Source of the DNA: M3007 sp964630705
GTDB lineage: Bacteria > Bacteroidota > Bacteroidia > Chitinophagales > Saprospiraceae
Assembly: GCA_964630705.1 (NCBI GenBank)
Contig: CAZVZH010000002.1
Coordinates: 8,317 to 72,316, forward strand
Direction: 5' to 3'
Length of the DNA: 64,000 nucleotides
Each line of letters starts with the position of its first letter. The stretch's first letter is position 1. Under the pieces are notes generated by a model. That model made no database searches and was not told the DNA's origin. It saw only the letters and a list, made by a program, of their open reading frames with translations. The position numbers and the translations under genes are program-made. Of the stretch, positions 18,007 through 26,539 are shown one piece after another.

Positions 18007-19128
18007 ATGGCTTTAAAATATCCAATTTCAGTTACCCGAACCAAGCAATCCCGTTTGTCCGAAGTAGACTTCGGCAACCTACCATTTGGCAAGGTCATTT
18101 CCGATCACATGTTTATCGCCGATTTTGACGGTGAACGCTGGATAAAACCCCGTATCGAACCATTTCACAAGTTAGAAATTTCTCCGGCAAACCTGGCTCT
18201 GCACTATGGCCAAAGCATTTTCGAAGGTATGAAAGCCACGAAGCGGAATGGCGAACCGGTCCTCTTTCGGGCCGATGCGCACGCCCGCCGTTTGAATGTT
18301 TCTGCCGAGCGCATGTGCATGCCGCAGCTTCCGGAAGATCTTTTTCTGGAAGGCCTCAAAATGCTGATTGATCTCGATCGGGACTGGATTCCGGAGGAAG
18401 AAGGCCACTCGTTGTATGTTCGCCCCCTGATGTTTGCTACCGATGAATATTTTGGCGTACATGCTTCCACGACTTACCGTTTTTTGATCTTCACCGGTCC
18501 GGTTGGCCCGTACTACCCCAAACCCGTCAAACTCTGGGTGGAAGAAGTATTCACCCGCGCAGCCCAGGGCGGCGTGGGCGAGGCAAAGTGCGCCGGCAAC
18601 TACGGTGCTTCCCTCCTACCAGCGCAGCGCGCCAAAAAAGCGGGCTACGACCAGGTCATGTGGATGGATTCGGTGGAGAAAAAATACGTGCAGGAAGTGG
18701 GCACCATGAATCTGTTTTTTGTCATGGACGGCAAGGTGATCACCCCGGCGACCACCGGTACGATTTTGCGCGGTATCACCCGCGATAGTTTTGTGACTTT
18801 GCTGAAAGATTGGGGTTATACGGTGGAAGACCGCCTGCTCAGTATTGCTGAAATTGCCGACGCCTACTGGCGCGGCACTTTGCAGGAATGTTTCGGCGCT
18901 GGCACGGCAGCGGTGGTGAGCCACGTCAGTGAAATTACCTGGCGCGACCGTAAACTGGAATTGCCCCCTGTCGACGAACAACACCGCCCGGTGGGCACCC
19001 GACTGAAAAAACACATCAACCAGCTCCGCATGGGTGTGTTGGCGGATGAATACGATTGGTTGCAAAGTTGTGAGAATTCCGGGGTTTGGAACCTGGTTGG
19101 CGCACAGGCCGAACCCGCTACTGTTTGA
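18007..19128 (+). CDS. ilvE: Branched-chain amino acid aminotransferase
   Basis: The protein is 373 residues from ATG 18007 (MALKYPISVTRTKQS), which follows a Bacteroidota -7 element TACCTTTG at 17954-17961. It is a PLP class IV aminotransferase of the long (BCAT2-like) type. GQSIFEGMKA precedes the arm, the PLP lysine is in GEAKCAGNYGASLLPAQ, EVGTMNLFFV lies in the active site, and ITRDSFVTLLKDWG and CFGAGTAAVVSHV follow. It converts between branched-chain amino acids and 2-oxo acids. No other ilv or leu genes are near. The gene is monocistronic, ending at a strong terminator. Confidence 0.93.
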   Translation: MALKYPISVTRTKQSRLSEVDFGNLPFGKVISDHMFIADFDGERWIKPRIEPFHKLEISPANLALHYGQSIFEGMKATKRNGEPVLFRADAHARRLNVSAERMCMPQLPEDLFLEGLKMLIDLDRDWIPEEEGHSLYVRPLMFATDEYFGVHASTTYRFLIFTGPVGPYYPKPVKLWVEEVFTRAAQGGVGEAKCAGNYGASLLPAQRAKKAGYDQVMWMDSVEKKYVQEVGTMNLFFVMDGKVITPATTGTILRGITRDSFVTLLKDWGYTVEDRLLSIAEIADAYWRGTLQECFGAGTAAVVSHVSEITWRDRKLELPPVDEQHRPVGTRLKKHINQLRMGVLADEYDWLQSCENSGVWNLVGAQAEPATV

Positions 19129-19168
19129 TTAGAAACCTGTGTTTTTTAAACACCCGATATAACATCTG

Positions 19169-19200
19169 AGGCGCCGGAGTTGATCCGGCGTCTTTTTTTT
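19169..19200 (+). terminator. Intrinsic terminator of ilvE
   Basis: A 10-bp stem (AGGCGCCGGA with TCCGGCGTCT, one G-T pair) closes a five-base loop and is followed by eight T. It lies 40 bp after the ilvE stop and just before the next gene's start. Confidence 0.9.
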
Positions 19201-19219
19201 TATTCAAAAAACATAACCA

Positions 19220-19546
19220 ATGGAACTGCTTGCACAAACGCCGCCGCCGCCTTATTTCGCTGTAATTTTTAGTTCTGTTCGGACCGAAGGAGATGCCGCC
19301 GGATATGCCGATACCGCCGAACGCATGGTAGAACTGGCTGCGGAGCAACCAGGGTTCCTGGGCGTTGAATCCGCGCGAAACGCTATCGGAATCACGGTTT
19401 CGTATTGGGAAGACCTCGAGTCGATCCGAAACTGGAAAAATCAGGCGGACCACCTCCTGGCCCAACAGCTCGGCCGCGAGCGTTGGTACCGCCAATACCA
19501 AACCCGGATTTGCCGGGTAGAACGGGACTACGGCTTTGGACGGTAG
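19220..19546 (+). CDS. Antibiotic-biosynthesis-monooxygenase (ABM) fold protein
   Basis: This small 108-residue protein has the dimeric alpha/beta-barrel pattern of ABM-type proteins. YFAVIFSSVRTEG forms the first strand, a helix MVELAAEQPGFLGVESAR follows, then ITVSYWEDLESIRNWKNQADHLLAQQLGRERWY. The SYWEDLESIRNWK block is typical of the widespread antibiotic biosynthesis monooxygenase/YqjZ-like family. The substrate is unknown; such proteins range from quinol monooxygenases to heme-binding and stress proteins. It ends 2 bp from the convergent small membrane gene. Confidence 0.85.
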   Translation: MELLAQTPPPPYFAVIFSSVRTEGDAAGYADTAERMVELAAEQPGFLGVESARNAIGITVSYWEDLESIRNWKNQADHLLAQQLGRERWYRQYQTRICRVERDYGFGR

Positions 19547-19548
19547 CG

Positions 19549-19848
19549 CTAAAACAGATAAACGCCAAAGCGGAACAGCCAAATAAAGGCGAGTATTGCC
19601 GTGGCAATCACCACGCCGCGCATCGACAAATCCCAACGTCTGCGACGGTAAATATTGAGCGGAATCAGATTGAGCGCCAAAGCGACAATGGCCAGGGTGC
19701 GTTCCCTGAAATTGGCCGAAAAGCCTTCCCCGCTGGCGGCGCCGCGCGCTTCGAGCAAGCCGAATAAATTGTACAGCAGGAGATACCCTATGGCTGGCAA
19801 CAAGAGACCGAACAGCAGGCCTGCCCAAAGTTCATTTCGGTTCAACAT
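19549..19848 (-). CDS. Small three-helix membrane protein downstream of surE
   Basis: The protein is 99 residues from ATG 19848 (MLNRNELWAGLLFGLLLPAIG). It has three hydrophobic segments: about 9-28, 49-65 (TLAIVALALNLIPLNIY) and 78-97. A basic RRRR stretch lies between the second and third, suggesting an inner-membrane protein. It begins 10 bp after the surE stop, so it is probably co-transcribed with surE. No function is recognised. Confidence 0.7.
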   Translation of the reverse strand: MLNRNELWAGLLFGLLLPAIGYLLLYNLFGLLEARGAASGEGFSANFRERTLAIVALALNLIPLNIYRRRRWDLSMRGVVIATAILAFIWLFRFGVYLF

Positions 19849-19858
19849 AGTTTTAGAT

Positions 19859-20653
19859 TCAAGTGTGAGTGGGATGATGAGAAGCCAGGTTTTGCAGCGA
19901 GTGCCTGGCCTCGAAGGCGGTGTAATCCGTAAGATCATGCATCGAAGGCACAACGGAGATATAGCCGTTTTCGAGCGCCCAAATGTCGGTGTCATCGCTG
20001 GGGTCGTCGTTTACGAATTTTCCGGTAAGCCAGTAGTAGGGTTGGTTGTTCGGGTCGCGTCCTTCCATAAACTCCTCTACCCAGCGGGCATTGGCCTGCC
20101 GGCAAATCCGGATGCCCTGAATATCCGTTTCCGGGAGTTTAGGAATGTTGACGTTCAGGAGTTTGCCTGCGGCGAAATTATTTTCCAGGGCGAAGGCAAT
20201 GATTTTCCTGATCCAAGTTTTTCCGGGTTCAAAATCGGCTTCGAAACTGTAATCCAGGAGCGAAAAGCCGATGCTTTTGATGCCTTCCAGCGAGGCCTCC
20301 ATGGCAGCGGAAAGGGTGCCGGAGTACAAAATATTGATCGAGGCATTGCTGCCGTGGTTGATGCCGGAAACACAAAGGTCGATCTGGCGATCTTTCAACA
20401 CGATGTGCTTGGCCAGCTTCACACAATCGACTGGCGTGCCGGAACATTCCCAGGCTTCTACGCCGGAAAAAACCTGAACGTGCTTGAGACGCAGGGGGTC
20501 GTGCATAGTGATCGCATGCCCTTTTCCGCTTTGCGGCGAGTCGGGCGCCACCACGACCACTTCGCCAAATTCACGCGCAATTTCTACCAGTGCCCGAATG
20601 CCTGGCGCAACGATCCCGTCGTCGTTGGTTACTAAAATCAATGGCTTTGACAT
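19859..20653 (-). CDS. surE: 5'/3'-nucleotidase SurE
   Basis: The protein is 264 residues from ATG 20653 (MSKPLILVTNDDG). SurE is a divalent-metal nucleoside-monophosphate phosphatase linked to stationary-phase survival. The metal site shows in TNDDGIVAPG (Asp pair), APDSPQSGKGHAIT and SGINHGSNASINILYSGTL (Asn), followed by MEASLEGIKSIGFS. A TACCTTTG -7 element lies only 5 bp before the start codon on the minus strand; if it is used, the mRNA would be essentially leaderless. Confidence 0.94.
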   Translation of the reverse strand: MSKPLILVTNDDGIVAPGIRALVEIAREFGEVVVVAPDSPQSGKGHAITMHDPLRLKHVQVFSGVEAWECSGTPVDCVKLAKHIVLKDRQIDLCVSGINHGSNASINILYSGTLSAAMEASLEGIKSIGFSLLDYSFEADFEPGKTWIRKIIAFALENNFAAGKLLNVNIPKLPETDIQGIRICRQANARWVEEFMEGRDPNNQPYYWLTGKFVNDDPSDDTDIWALENGYISVVPSMHDLTDYTAFEARHSLQNLASHHPTHT

Positions 20654-20947
20654 ACGACAAAGGTAAGCCGGCGGGTTGTATCGGCGACCAGGGCCGGCGT
20701 ATTTCACGGCAAATTAAATTCGGATGCTCAAAGCCGGGCTTTCAAAGGCTGTATTTCGATACAAATTGCGTTATTCTGCCGCCAGGCTCCGGCAAATCCT
20801 TTGTTTTTTTGCGCACAGTTTGAAATCTTGTCCTGTCGGTGAAAAGGATTTTTAAATAATTTGCCTTAATCTTGCAGTAACAATCCCGAATTCAAAACAA
20901 AAAATACAATTTTCCAACCTACCCGATTTTTCAATAAACAGCCACGT

Positions 20948-22810
20948 ATGAAACAAGTATTTCTTCCCCTTTTGAGCCTTTTTTTTGTAGGCCAACTCAC
21001 TGCCCAGCAGGGGCCGCTATATTTAATGTACAATGCAACTTGCATGGATCAACTGGAGTACCGTTACGTTTATGCAGGTACTTCTGTAGTGGCCTATTCC
21101 ATCAACCCATCGGCTAATGAACAGTATATCCTGACCACAGGATCAAGCGGCATCAACTCACCCACTTTGCCGCCGAACACGGTCAATTGCCGCGATTACG
21201 CGTTCAACGAAAAATTTCTGAACGAGGTCAATACTGTTTCCCGTCAGGTATACATCGTCCAGCAGCAACAGCGTGGCTTTCTGTTGTTGCCGGTAATTGC
21301 CGCTACCCAATTGATCCGGAGCGGGTCGTATTATTTGTTCCGCGCCCCGAACTATTCATTCGCCATCGACACTTCCAATATGGTGTATGAAAGCAACATC
21401 GCCACGGGCAGTTCGAACTGGTACATTTATTTTAATGGCCTGAAAATTCGCGGCTGCTACTACGAATACTCCTTCAAACGCGAACCCACCAAAGTTAGCC
21501 AGGAACGCTCCGAGTTCGATTTTATCCCAGGCATCGGTATCTCCACCGAGCGCACCGGCATGACGGCAGTTGAGGCCGAAAACAACCAATACCGCCTGGT
21601 CAAGGTGAACGGTCTGGCGCTCGAAGATTATATCGTGGCCCGCTGCCAAGGAAAAACAGCATCTGGTACGGCGCCCTTGTCCAAATATACACCGCAAGTA
21701 AACTACGGCCCGGGCGCCGTTCGGGAAGGCGACAAAGAGTTCAATTCCATGCCGAAATACGATCAATACCCGGCAGGGACGACGACCGGCAGCCTGCCCG
21801 GTTTGGTGAATTGCCCGGATTACCCCGGCGAGGGCTACCACATCGTTCAGCCGGGCGAAACCCTGAACGGGATAGCCCGCGCCTACAATGTCTCGGTAAA
21901 AGCACTGGTCAACTGGAATGGCCTTAAAGACCCCGATGTTATCCAGGTTTGCCAAAAAATCTGGTTGAAAAAGCCGCCGGTCGCAACCGAAAGAACGCTG
22001 GCATCCAAAGGAGATGCCCAGGGAGCCAAACCTGCTCCGGAGGGCCCGGCGGTGCGCCGGCAGGATGCGTACTGGAACGCCAATGTCAGTTATGAACCGG
22101 CGCCGTATTCCAATATTCAGCCGCCTGCAGCAGCCGCCTACACGCCGCCGGCGCAAGCCTTGGTGCACGTCGTCCAAAAAGGCGAAACGCTTTACGGGAT
22201 TGCCCAGCGGTATCAACGAACAGAAGCAGATGTCCGCCGGCTGAACAATTTTCCGGCAACTGGGCAAGTCGTTTTACAGCCTGGCATGCAACTTCTGGTG
22301 GCCGATTGCTGCCCGGAACAAGTAGGTAATCCGGTGAACCCTGCTGCCAATCCAGTTCAGCCGTACTACCAACCGCAGCAACCGTATTATCAACCCCAAC
22401 AACCTGGCTATCAGCCGCAACAACCTGGCTATCAGCCGCAACAACCTGGATATCAGCCGCAACAACCTGGATATCAGCCGCAACAACCCGGCTATCAGCC
22501 GCAACAACCCTACAACCCCGGCACTTCCGACCCGGGTATGTTACCGGAATTGTTTAGTACGCCCGGAGGCACCCAACCAACTCCAGGAACACTTACCAAT
22601 CCCGGAGGTACCAGTAATCAGCCAGCAATCAGTAACCAGCCGGCCGCTAAAGCAACCTATTTTCAGGAATACATCGTCCGCGAAGGCGACACGATCAATT
22701 CCGTAGCCATCAAATTTAAAGTAAACGCCCAGGAGTTGGCCCTGGTGAACAACAAGGAGCCCAACGAAACCCTCATCGCCGGGCAACGCCTGCTGATTCC
22801 CAGAAATTAA
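20948..22810 (+). CDS. Secreted LysM protein with three LysM domains and a Pro/Gln/Tyr-rich repeat linker
   Basis: This 620-residue protein has a signal peptide (MKQVFLPLLSLFFVGQLTAQ). Residues 20 to about 280 form a domain I do not recognise, with cysteines at CMDQLEYRY, NCRDYAF and GCYYEYSF. LysM 1 is near 297-341 (YHIVQPGETLNGIARAYNV), LysM 2 near 405-450 (VHVVQKGETLYGIAQRYQ) and LysM 3 near 574-618 (EYIVREGDTINSVAIKFKV). Between LysM 2 and 3 lies a low-complexity QPQQP linker. LysM domains bind peptidoglycan, so the protein is probably periplasmic or wall-associated. It is monocistronic and ends at a shared convergent terminator. Confidence 0.85.
   Translation: MKQVFLPLLSLFFVGQLTAQQGPLYLMYNATCMDQLEYRYVYAGTSVVAYSINPSANEQYILTTGSSGINSPTLPPNTVNCRDYAFNEKFLNEVNTVSRQVYIVQQQQRGFLLLPVIAATQLIRSGSYYLFRAPNYSFAIDTSNMVYESNIATGSSNWYIYFNGLKIRGCYYEYSFKREPTKVSQERSEFDFIPGIGISTERTGMTAVEAENNQYRLVKVNGLALEDYIVARCQGKTASGTAPLSKYTPQVNYGPGAVREGDKEFNSMPKYDQYPAGTTTGSLPGLVNCPDYPGEGYHIVQPGETLNGIARAYNVSVKALVNWNGLKDPDVIQVCQKIWLKKPPVATERTLASKGDAQGAKPAPEGPAVRRQDAYWNANVSYEPAPYSNIQPPAAAAYTPPAQALVHVVQKGETLYGIAQRYQRTEADVRRLNNFPATGQVVLQPGMQLLVADCCPEQVGNPVNPAANPVQPYYQPQQPYYQPQQPGYQPQQPGYQPQQPGYQPQQPGYQPQQPGYQPQQPYNPGTSDPGMLPELFSTPGGTQPTPGTLTNPGGTSNQPAISNQPAAKATYFQEYIVREGDTINSVAIKFKVNAQELALVNNKEPNETLIAGQRLLIPRN
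22363..22509 (+). repeat. 21-bp tandem repeat coding (G/Y)YQPQQP
   Basis: Seven copies of a 21-bp unit code for YYQPQQP (twice) then GYQPQQP (five times). Adjacent copies are nearly identical at DNA level (caacctggctatcagccg-like). This suggests recent slippage or unequal exchange, so copy number may vary between strains. Confidence 0.85.
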
Positions 22811-22832
22811 TACGGATTAGGTTTCGAACGAT

Positions 22833-22872
22833 TAGCCGGGCCGACTCTTAAAGGGTCGGCCCGGCTATTTTT
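22833..22872. terminator. Bidirectional terminator between LysM gene and thiamin TonB receptor
   Basis: A 13-bp perfect stem (TAGCCGGGCCGAC with GTCGGCCCGGCTA) with a 9-base loop is followed by TTTTT on the plus strand. It lies between two convergent genes, 22 bp after one stop and about 11 bp before the other. Confidence 0.85.
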
Positions 22873-22878
22873 GTTCGC

Positions 22879-25143
22879 TTAAAACTCCAGGCGCAGGGTG
22901 CCCATCCAGTTACGTCCGGCTTGGGGAAAATAGCCTGCCTGATGGTACACGTTGCCGCTTTCCAGGCGGGCGTATGGATTGTACGGGCGTTCGTCGAAGC
23001 CTGCCGATTGATACCGGTAGATCCAGCCGTTCGATACGAATTGCGCATCGAACAGGTTTTGCAAAGCTAAAATCAGGCTGATTTTAGTGTCGGCCCAAAC
23101 CTTAAAATTCCAATTGATCCGAAGGTCAGAAAACGAGTAGGCATCCAGTTTGCTCCATGGACTGGAGCTATTGTCCAGATACTGGGCCCCAACATATTTT
23201 GTGGAAAAGCTCGCCGCCAACGCTGTATTTTTCGAATTGGGTAAAACATTCCAGGTCAACTCTAATCTTCCCAACAAGTTGGGCGAAAATGCGAGGTCTG
23301 TATCTTTCAATTCCAACTGGTCCTGACCGCCGGAGTCCCAATTATCTTGAAATGCAATAAACTCCCGCGCTTTGTTGCGGCTCCAGGAGAGGTTACCGGT
23401 CAGGCTAAATGCATGGTTCAATTTAGCTTGTGCCTCTACTTCCATACCTGCCCGGTAGCTATCTGGCACATTGAAGCGGATATAGGCGCCTACATCGTTG
23501 ATGCGGCCGTCGAGCAGCAGTTGGTCGCGGTAGCGCATGTAATAGAAATTAGCCTGCAGGCTCCAGCCGTTGAGGTTGATTTTAACGCCGGACTCCAAAT
23601 TACTCAGCCGTTCGGGCCTTGGCCGCGATGCTGGCGTCGATTGGGTGTAGTCATCCCGGTTGGGTTCCCGGTGCGCTACTCCCCAAAAGGCATAGGCCGT
23701 CCAATTGGGGTGAAAGGCCCAATTCAGACCAATTTTGGGATTAAAAAAATGCAATTGTACCGCTTGGGCGACATTTTGTCGGTTTTGATCGAAGCCCAGA
23801 AAAGTGTATCCCACTCGGCGGTATTGTAAATCCACTAGTGTAGTTAGCCGGGGCCTTAGCTGAAATTCAAATTTGCCGTACACGTTGGCATCTAGTTTTT
23901 TAGCATCATTATCGTAGTACCGAAAATCCTTGGGTACACCGTAGTCGCCCCAAATCAATTGGCCAAAATGGGCGCCGTCGTACCTGCTCCAGGCGCCGCC
24001 CAGAAGCAGTTCTGGCTCCTTAGAAAAAGTCAGAATCGACCCTGGCCGCCAACGCAAGGCGAATGTGCCGCCATAAAAATGGTTGTCGAGCCAACGCCGG
24101 CGGATCAAATCTGTTTGGGTGAGTAGCGAATCGCCCAGCAGCGGTTGGGGCAAACCGTAATCCAAAAAATCTTCCGCCGCTTTGTATTGTTCATAAAAAC
24201 CTGCCCCGCGGGTGTAATGGCCATTGAGTTGTATGGCCAGTTGCGGTGTCCACTCCAATTTGTAATGCAGTAGAATATGGCGCTGGGTATAGTCGTCAAC
24301 TTCATCCGCATAAGGCGCCCCCGGCTTTTCCGTTCCGGCAACATTGTACCGGCGCAGGCTGTCCACATCGAGGTATTGCGCCGGCAATCCGTACCAAGCC
24401 TGGTAGGTACGTTCCTGGCCGGAAAGGAGGTGGACTTGCAGGGACTGCCGGTTGCCGAGGAAAGCGCCGGACAAATGGTACGACTTTAAATTGGCGAAGG
24501 CGCGGTCTACATACCCATCGGATAAAATATGCGACAATCTGCCCGAAAAAGCCAGTTTGCCGCCCAGCAAGCCAGTTCCGGTGTAAATGCTGTGTCTGCG
24601 CGTATTAAAACTACCCAGCGTATTGCTGATGACGGCGAAGGGCTCGGCTTGTACCCGGGAAATATCCAGGTTTACGGTAGCGCCAAACGCTCCGGCGCCA
24701 TTGGTACTGACGCCGACGCCGCGTTGAACCTGAATTTCTGCCGCTGAACTGGCCAGATCGGGCAAGTCTACCCAAAAAACCCCCTGACTTTCGGCGTCGT
24801 TGAGCGGTATGCCGTTGATCGTGACATTTATCCGGGTGGGGTCGCTGCCGCGAATGCGCATGCCAGTGTAGCCAATGCCGGTACCTGCATCGGAACTTTC
24901 GACCAGCGAGGGCGTGCTGCTGAGCAAAAACGGAATATCCTGGGCTTGCAGCAGTTGTGTGATTTTTCCGGAAGAAAAATTGTTGTGCGGCACAGGCGAG
25001 TTAGCCCCGGTGCGGGTGGCCTGTATCACCACGGTTTGCAGCAGGGCGGTGTCAGGCAGGGGTGTGGTTTGAGCAATAGCTTGAAATGGAAACACGCAAG
25101 CGCCGATCAGGAGCGATCGCAACAGGCGGAAAAGTAAAAACAT
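22879..25143 (-). CDS. TonB-dependent outer-membrane receptor under TPP riboswitch control, predicted thiamin importer
   Basis: This 754-residue protein has a signal peptide (MFLLFRLLRSLLIGACVFPFQAIA), a plug domain and a 22-strand-type barrel. The plug contains DIPFLLSSTPSLVESSDAG, TGMRIRGSDPTRINVTING and IPLNDAESQGVFWVDLPD, which are classic TonB receptor plug blocks. The C terminus ends in ...GRNWMGTLRLEF with the expected terminal Phe. There is no N-terminal carboxypeptidase-like domain. The TPP riboswitch in its leader predicts expression when thiamin is scarce and uptake of thiamin or a precursor, as for the Omr1-type receptors described in Bacteroidetes. No inner-membrane PnuT is adjacent. 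Confidence 0.88.
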   Translation of the reverse strand: MFLLFRLLRSLLIGACVFPFQAIAQTTPLPDTALLQTVVIQATRTGANSPVPHNNFSSGKITQLLQAQDIPFLLSSTPSLVESSDAGTGIGYTGMRIRGSDPTRINVTINGIPLNDAESQGVFWVDLPDLASSAAEIQVQRGVGVSTNGAGAFGATVNLDISRVQAEPFAVISNTLGSFNTRRHSIYTGTGLLGGKLAFSGRLSHILSDGYVDRAFANLKSYHLSGAFLGNRQSLQVHLLSGQERTYQAWYGLPAQYLDVDSLRRYNVAGTEKPGAPYADEVDDYTQRHILLHYKLEWTPQLAIQLNGHYTRGAGFYEQYKAAEDFLDYGLPQPLLGDSLLTQTDLIRRRWLDNHFYGGTFALRWRPGSILTFSKEPELLLGGAWSRYDGAHFGQLIWGDYGVPKDFRYYDNDAKKLDANVYGKFEFQLRPRLTTLVDLQYRRVGYTFLGFDQNRQNVAQAVQLHFFNPKIGLNWAFHPNWTAYAFWGVAHREPNRDDYTQSTPASRPRPERLSNLESGVKINLNGWSLQANFYYMRYRDQLLLDGRINDVGAYIRFNVPDSYRAGMEVEAQAKLNHAFSLTGNLSWSRNKAREFIAFQDNWDSGGQDQLELKDTDLAFSPNLLGRLELTWNVLPNSKNTALAASFSTKYVGAQYLDNSSSPWSKLDAYSFSDLRINWNFKVWADTKISLILALQNLFDAQFVSNGWIYRYQSAGFDERPYNPYARLESGNVYHQAGYFPQAGRNWMGTLRLEF

Positions 25144-25203
25144 GGGAAAAAAATTGAGTGAAACATCCGCTGCCGAAGGGGTTTCGGAAACGTAGTGATG
25201 CCA

Positions 25204-25297
25204 CTACCCGTCTCAGTTCCCTTCCCGGCATGACCCGGGCAGGTTCGATGGGTATAATCTCAGCCCGGACAGCATGTGTGCAGGCACCCCAATGAGG
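25204..25297 (-). promoter_or_regulatory. TPP (thiamin pyrophosphate) riboswitch aptamer
   Basis: Read on the minus strand, all conserved THI-box blocks are present in order: GGGGTGCC, GGGCTGAGA, CCCATCGAACCTG, GGGTCATGCCGGG and AAGGGAAC. The aptamer lies between the stop of the NadR-like kinase gene and the start of the TonB receptor, about 60 bp from its ATG. The short gap to the start codon favours control of translation initiation, or a compact terminator; no strong terminator stem with a U-run was seen. Confidence 0.95.
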
Positions 25298-25303
25298 AAT
25301 TGG

Positions 25304-25852
25304 CTACAAAGGTCGGAAAAACTTATTTATTGCCGAAATGGCTATTTCCAACCGTGCTTCTTGTGCGCCTTGAACCATCAGGAAAGGCAAATGCAGGTCG
25401 GTGAGCAATTTTTCATAAAGCAGGAACAGTTCGCCCCGCGTTTCCGGATCTTCGCGCAGCGGATCCGGCTGCCAGGGGAAATCGGGCGCGCAGAGCAAAT
25501 AGAGTTGGGTGGTTGTTTGCGGCATAGCGTCTTGCCAGGCCCAAACGCCCGAAGGTGGCGGGCCAAAGCGGAATTGCTCCCAGATTTGAAGCACTGTCCA
25601 ATCAGTATCGCAAAACAACAGCCTGGAAGCGTGCTGACCGTACCAGTTTTCCCAGGCACGCTGCCCTTGACCAATGATACTGAGGTCCTCCCTGGTATAG
25701 CGTTCCTGTTTTGCCGCTAAATAAAAACGGGCAAACTCGGGCGCCGAAACGGTTCCGTAATGTGCAGCCAAGCTTTTGGTCAGGGTGGTTTTGCCAGATG
25801 ATTCCGGCCCAGTTGCTACAATTTTGAAAGTATGTTGTTTCTGTTCGTTCAT
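25304..25852 (-). CDS. NadR-like P-loop kinase (AAA_28 family)
   Basis: This 182-residue protein has Walker A GPESSGKTTLTKSLA (residues 15-22 core) and APEFARFYL with the family's conserved acidic/aromatic residues. LLFCDTDWTVLQIW follows, with the DTD motif typical of the NadR ribosylnicotinamide-kinase domain. The adenylyltransferase and HTH domains of full NadR are absent. In Bacteroidota, short NadR-like kinases often cluster with thiamin receptor and PnuT transporter genes and have been proposed to act on vitamins, possibly thiamin. Here it sits directly upstream of the TPP riboswitch, so it is not itself controlled by it. The substrate is not proven. Confidence 0.8.
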   Translation of the reverse strand: MNEQKQHTFKIVATGPESSGKTTLTKSLAAHYGTVSAPEFARFYLAAKQERYTREDLSIIGQGQRAWENWYGQHASRLLFCDTDWTVLQIWEQFRFGPPPSGVWAWQDAMPQTTTQLYLLCAPDFPWQPDPLREDPETRGELFLLYEKLLTDLHLPFLMVQGAQEARLEIAISAINKFFRPL

Positions 25853-25855
25853 TTT

Positions 25856-25884
25856 TTTGCTTTGCTACCAGGGCTGTACTTTTG
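25856..25884 (+). promoter_or_regulatory. Bacteroidota-type promoter for gene 25905
   Basis: TTTG (25856-25859), a 17-base spacer and TACTTTTG (25877-25884) match the TTTG/TAnnTTTG pattern. The gene's ATG follows 20 bp later. Confidence 0.6.
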
Positions 25885-25904
25885 CCGGTAATAATACTTC
25901 CATC

Positions 25905-26489
25905 ATGCACGATATCGAACCGCATTTTCGGTGGCGCGATCAATATATTGCCGCTCAAGATACCCGGTCTCCTTTTTTCGGTAGAAAATACAGCGAATAC
26001 TACGAAAGCAACCGGTTGTACAACTTTTTCCTGCACCCGCAATGGGATGAATTCGGCTCTTCCACCTTGTATTTGAAAATCCTGTTTGCGGACTACGAAT
26101 CAGGATTTGCTTTGATTGAAATGATTGGCGAGTGGAACGATACTTTGCACAACGACATCATGTTTTTAAAACGTGAAGTCGCTGATCCCCTCTTGCAGGA
26201 AGGGGTACACAAATTTGTATTTTTTTGCGACAATGTCCTCAACTTCCATGGCGCCGATGACGATTATTACGCGGAATGGTACGATGACTTGCAGGACGAA
26301 AACGGCTGGATTGCACTTTTGAATACCCGCCAGCATGTCGAGGAAGAACTGCAAGAAAACCACCTGTACCACTATTTAAATTTCGGCCCCGGTTTCAACG
26401 ACATCGAATGGCGGGTTCACAAACCACAACTGGTTTGTCAATTGGTAGATGCTGTAGTCCAAAATCAGGTCAGGGGGCTGGTCGGATAG
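25905..26489 (+). CDS. Conserved protein of unknown function
   Basis: The protein is 194 residues from ATG 25905 (MHDIEPHFRWRDQYI), chosen because a promoter lies just upstream and the codons before it read through that promoter. It is acidic and rich in aromatic residues, with no signal peptide or membrane helix. Conspicuous blocks are RSPFFGRKYSEYYESN, HPQWDEFGSSTLYLKILFADYE and FALIEMIGEWNDTLHNDIMFLKR. I recall similar uncharacterised proteins in other Bacteroidota. It lies 50 bp before era on the same strand and may be co-transcribed with it. No function is assigned. Confidence 0.75.
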   Translation: MHDIEPHFRWRDQYIAAQDTRSPFFGRKYSEYYESNRLYNFFLHPQWDEFGSSTLYLKILFADYESGFALIEMIGEWNDTLHNDIMFLKREVADPLLQEGVHKFVFFCDNVLNFHGADDDYYAEWYDDLQDENGWIALLNTRQHVEEELQENHLYHYLNFGPGFNDIEWRVHKPQLVCQLVDAVVQNQVRGLVG

Positions 26490-26539
26490 CCAGACTTGGC
26501 TAAAATTCGCGACCTTTGTCCTCCATCAAGTTATTTCAG

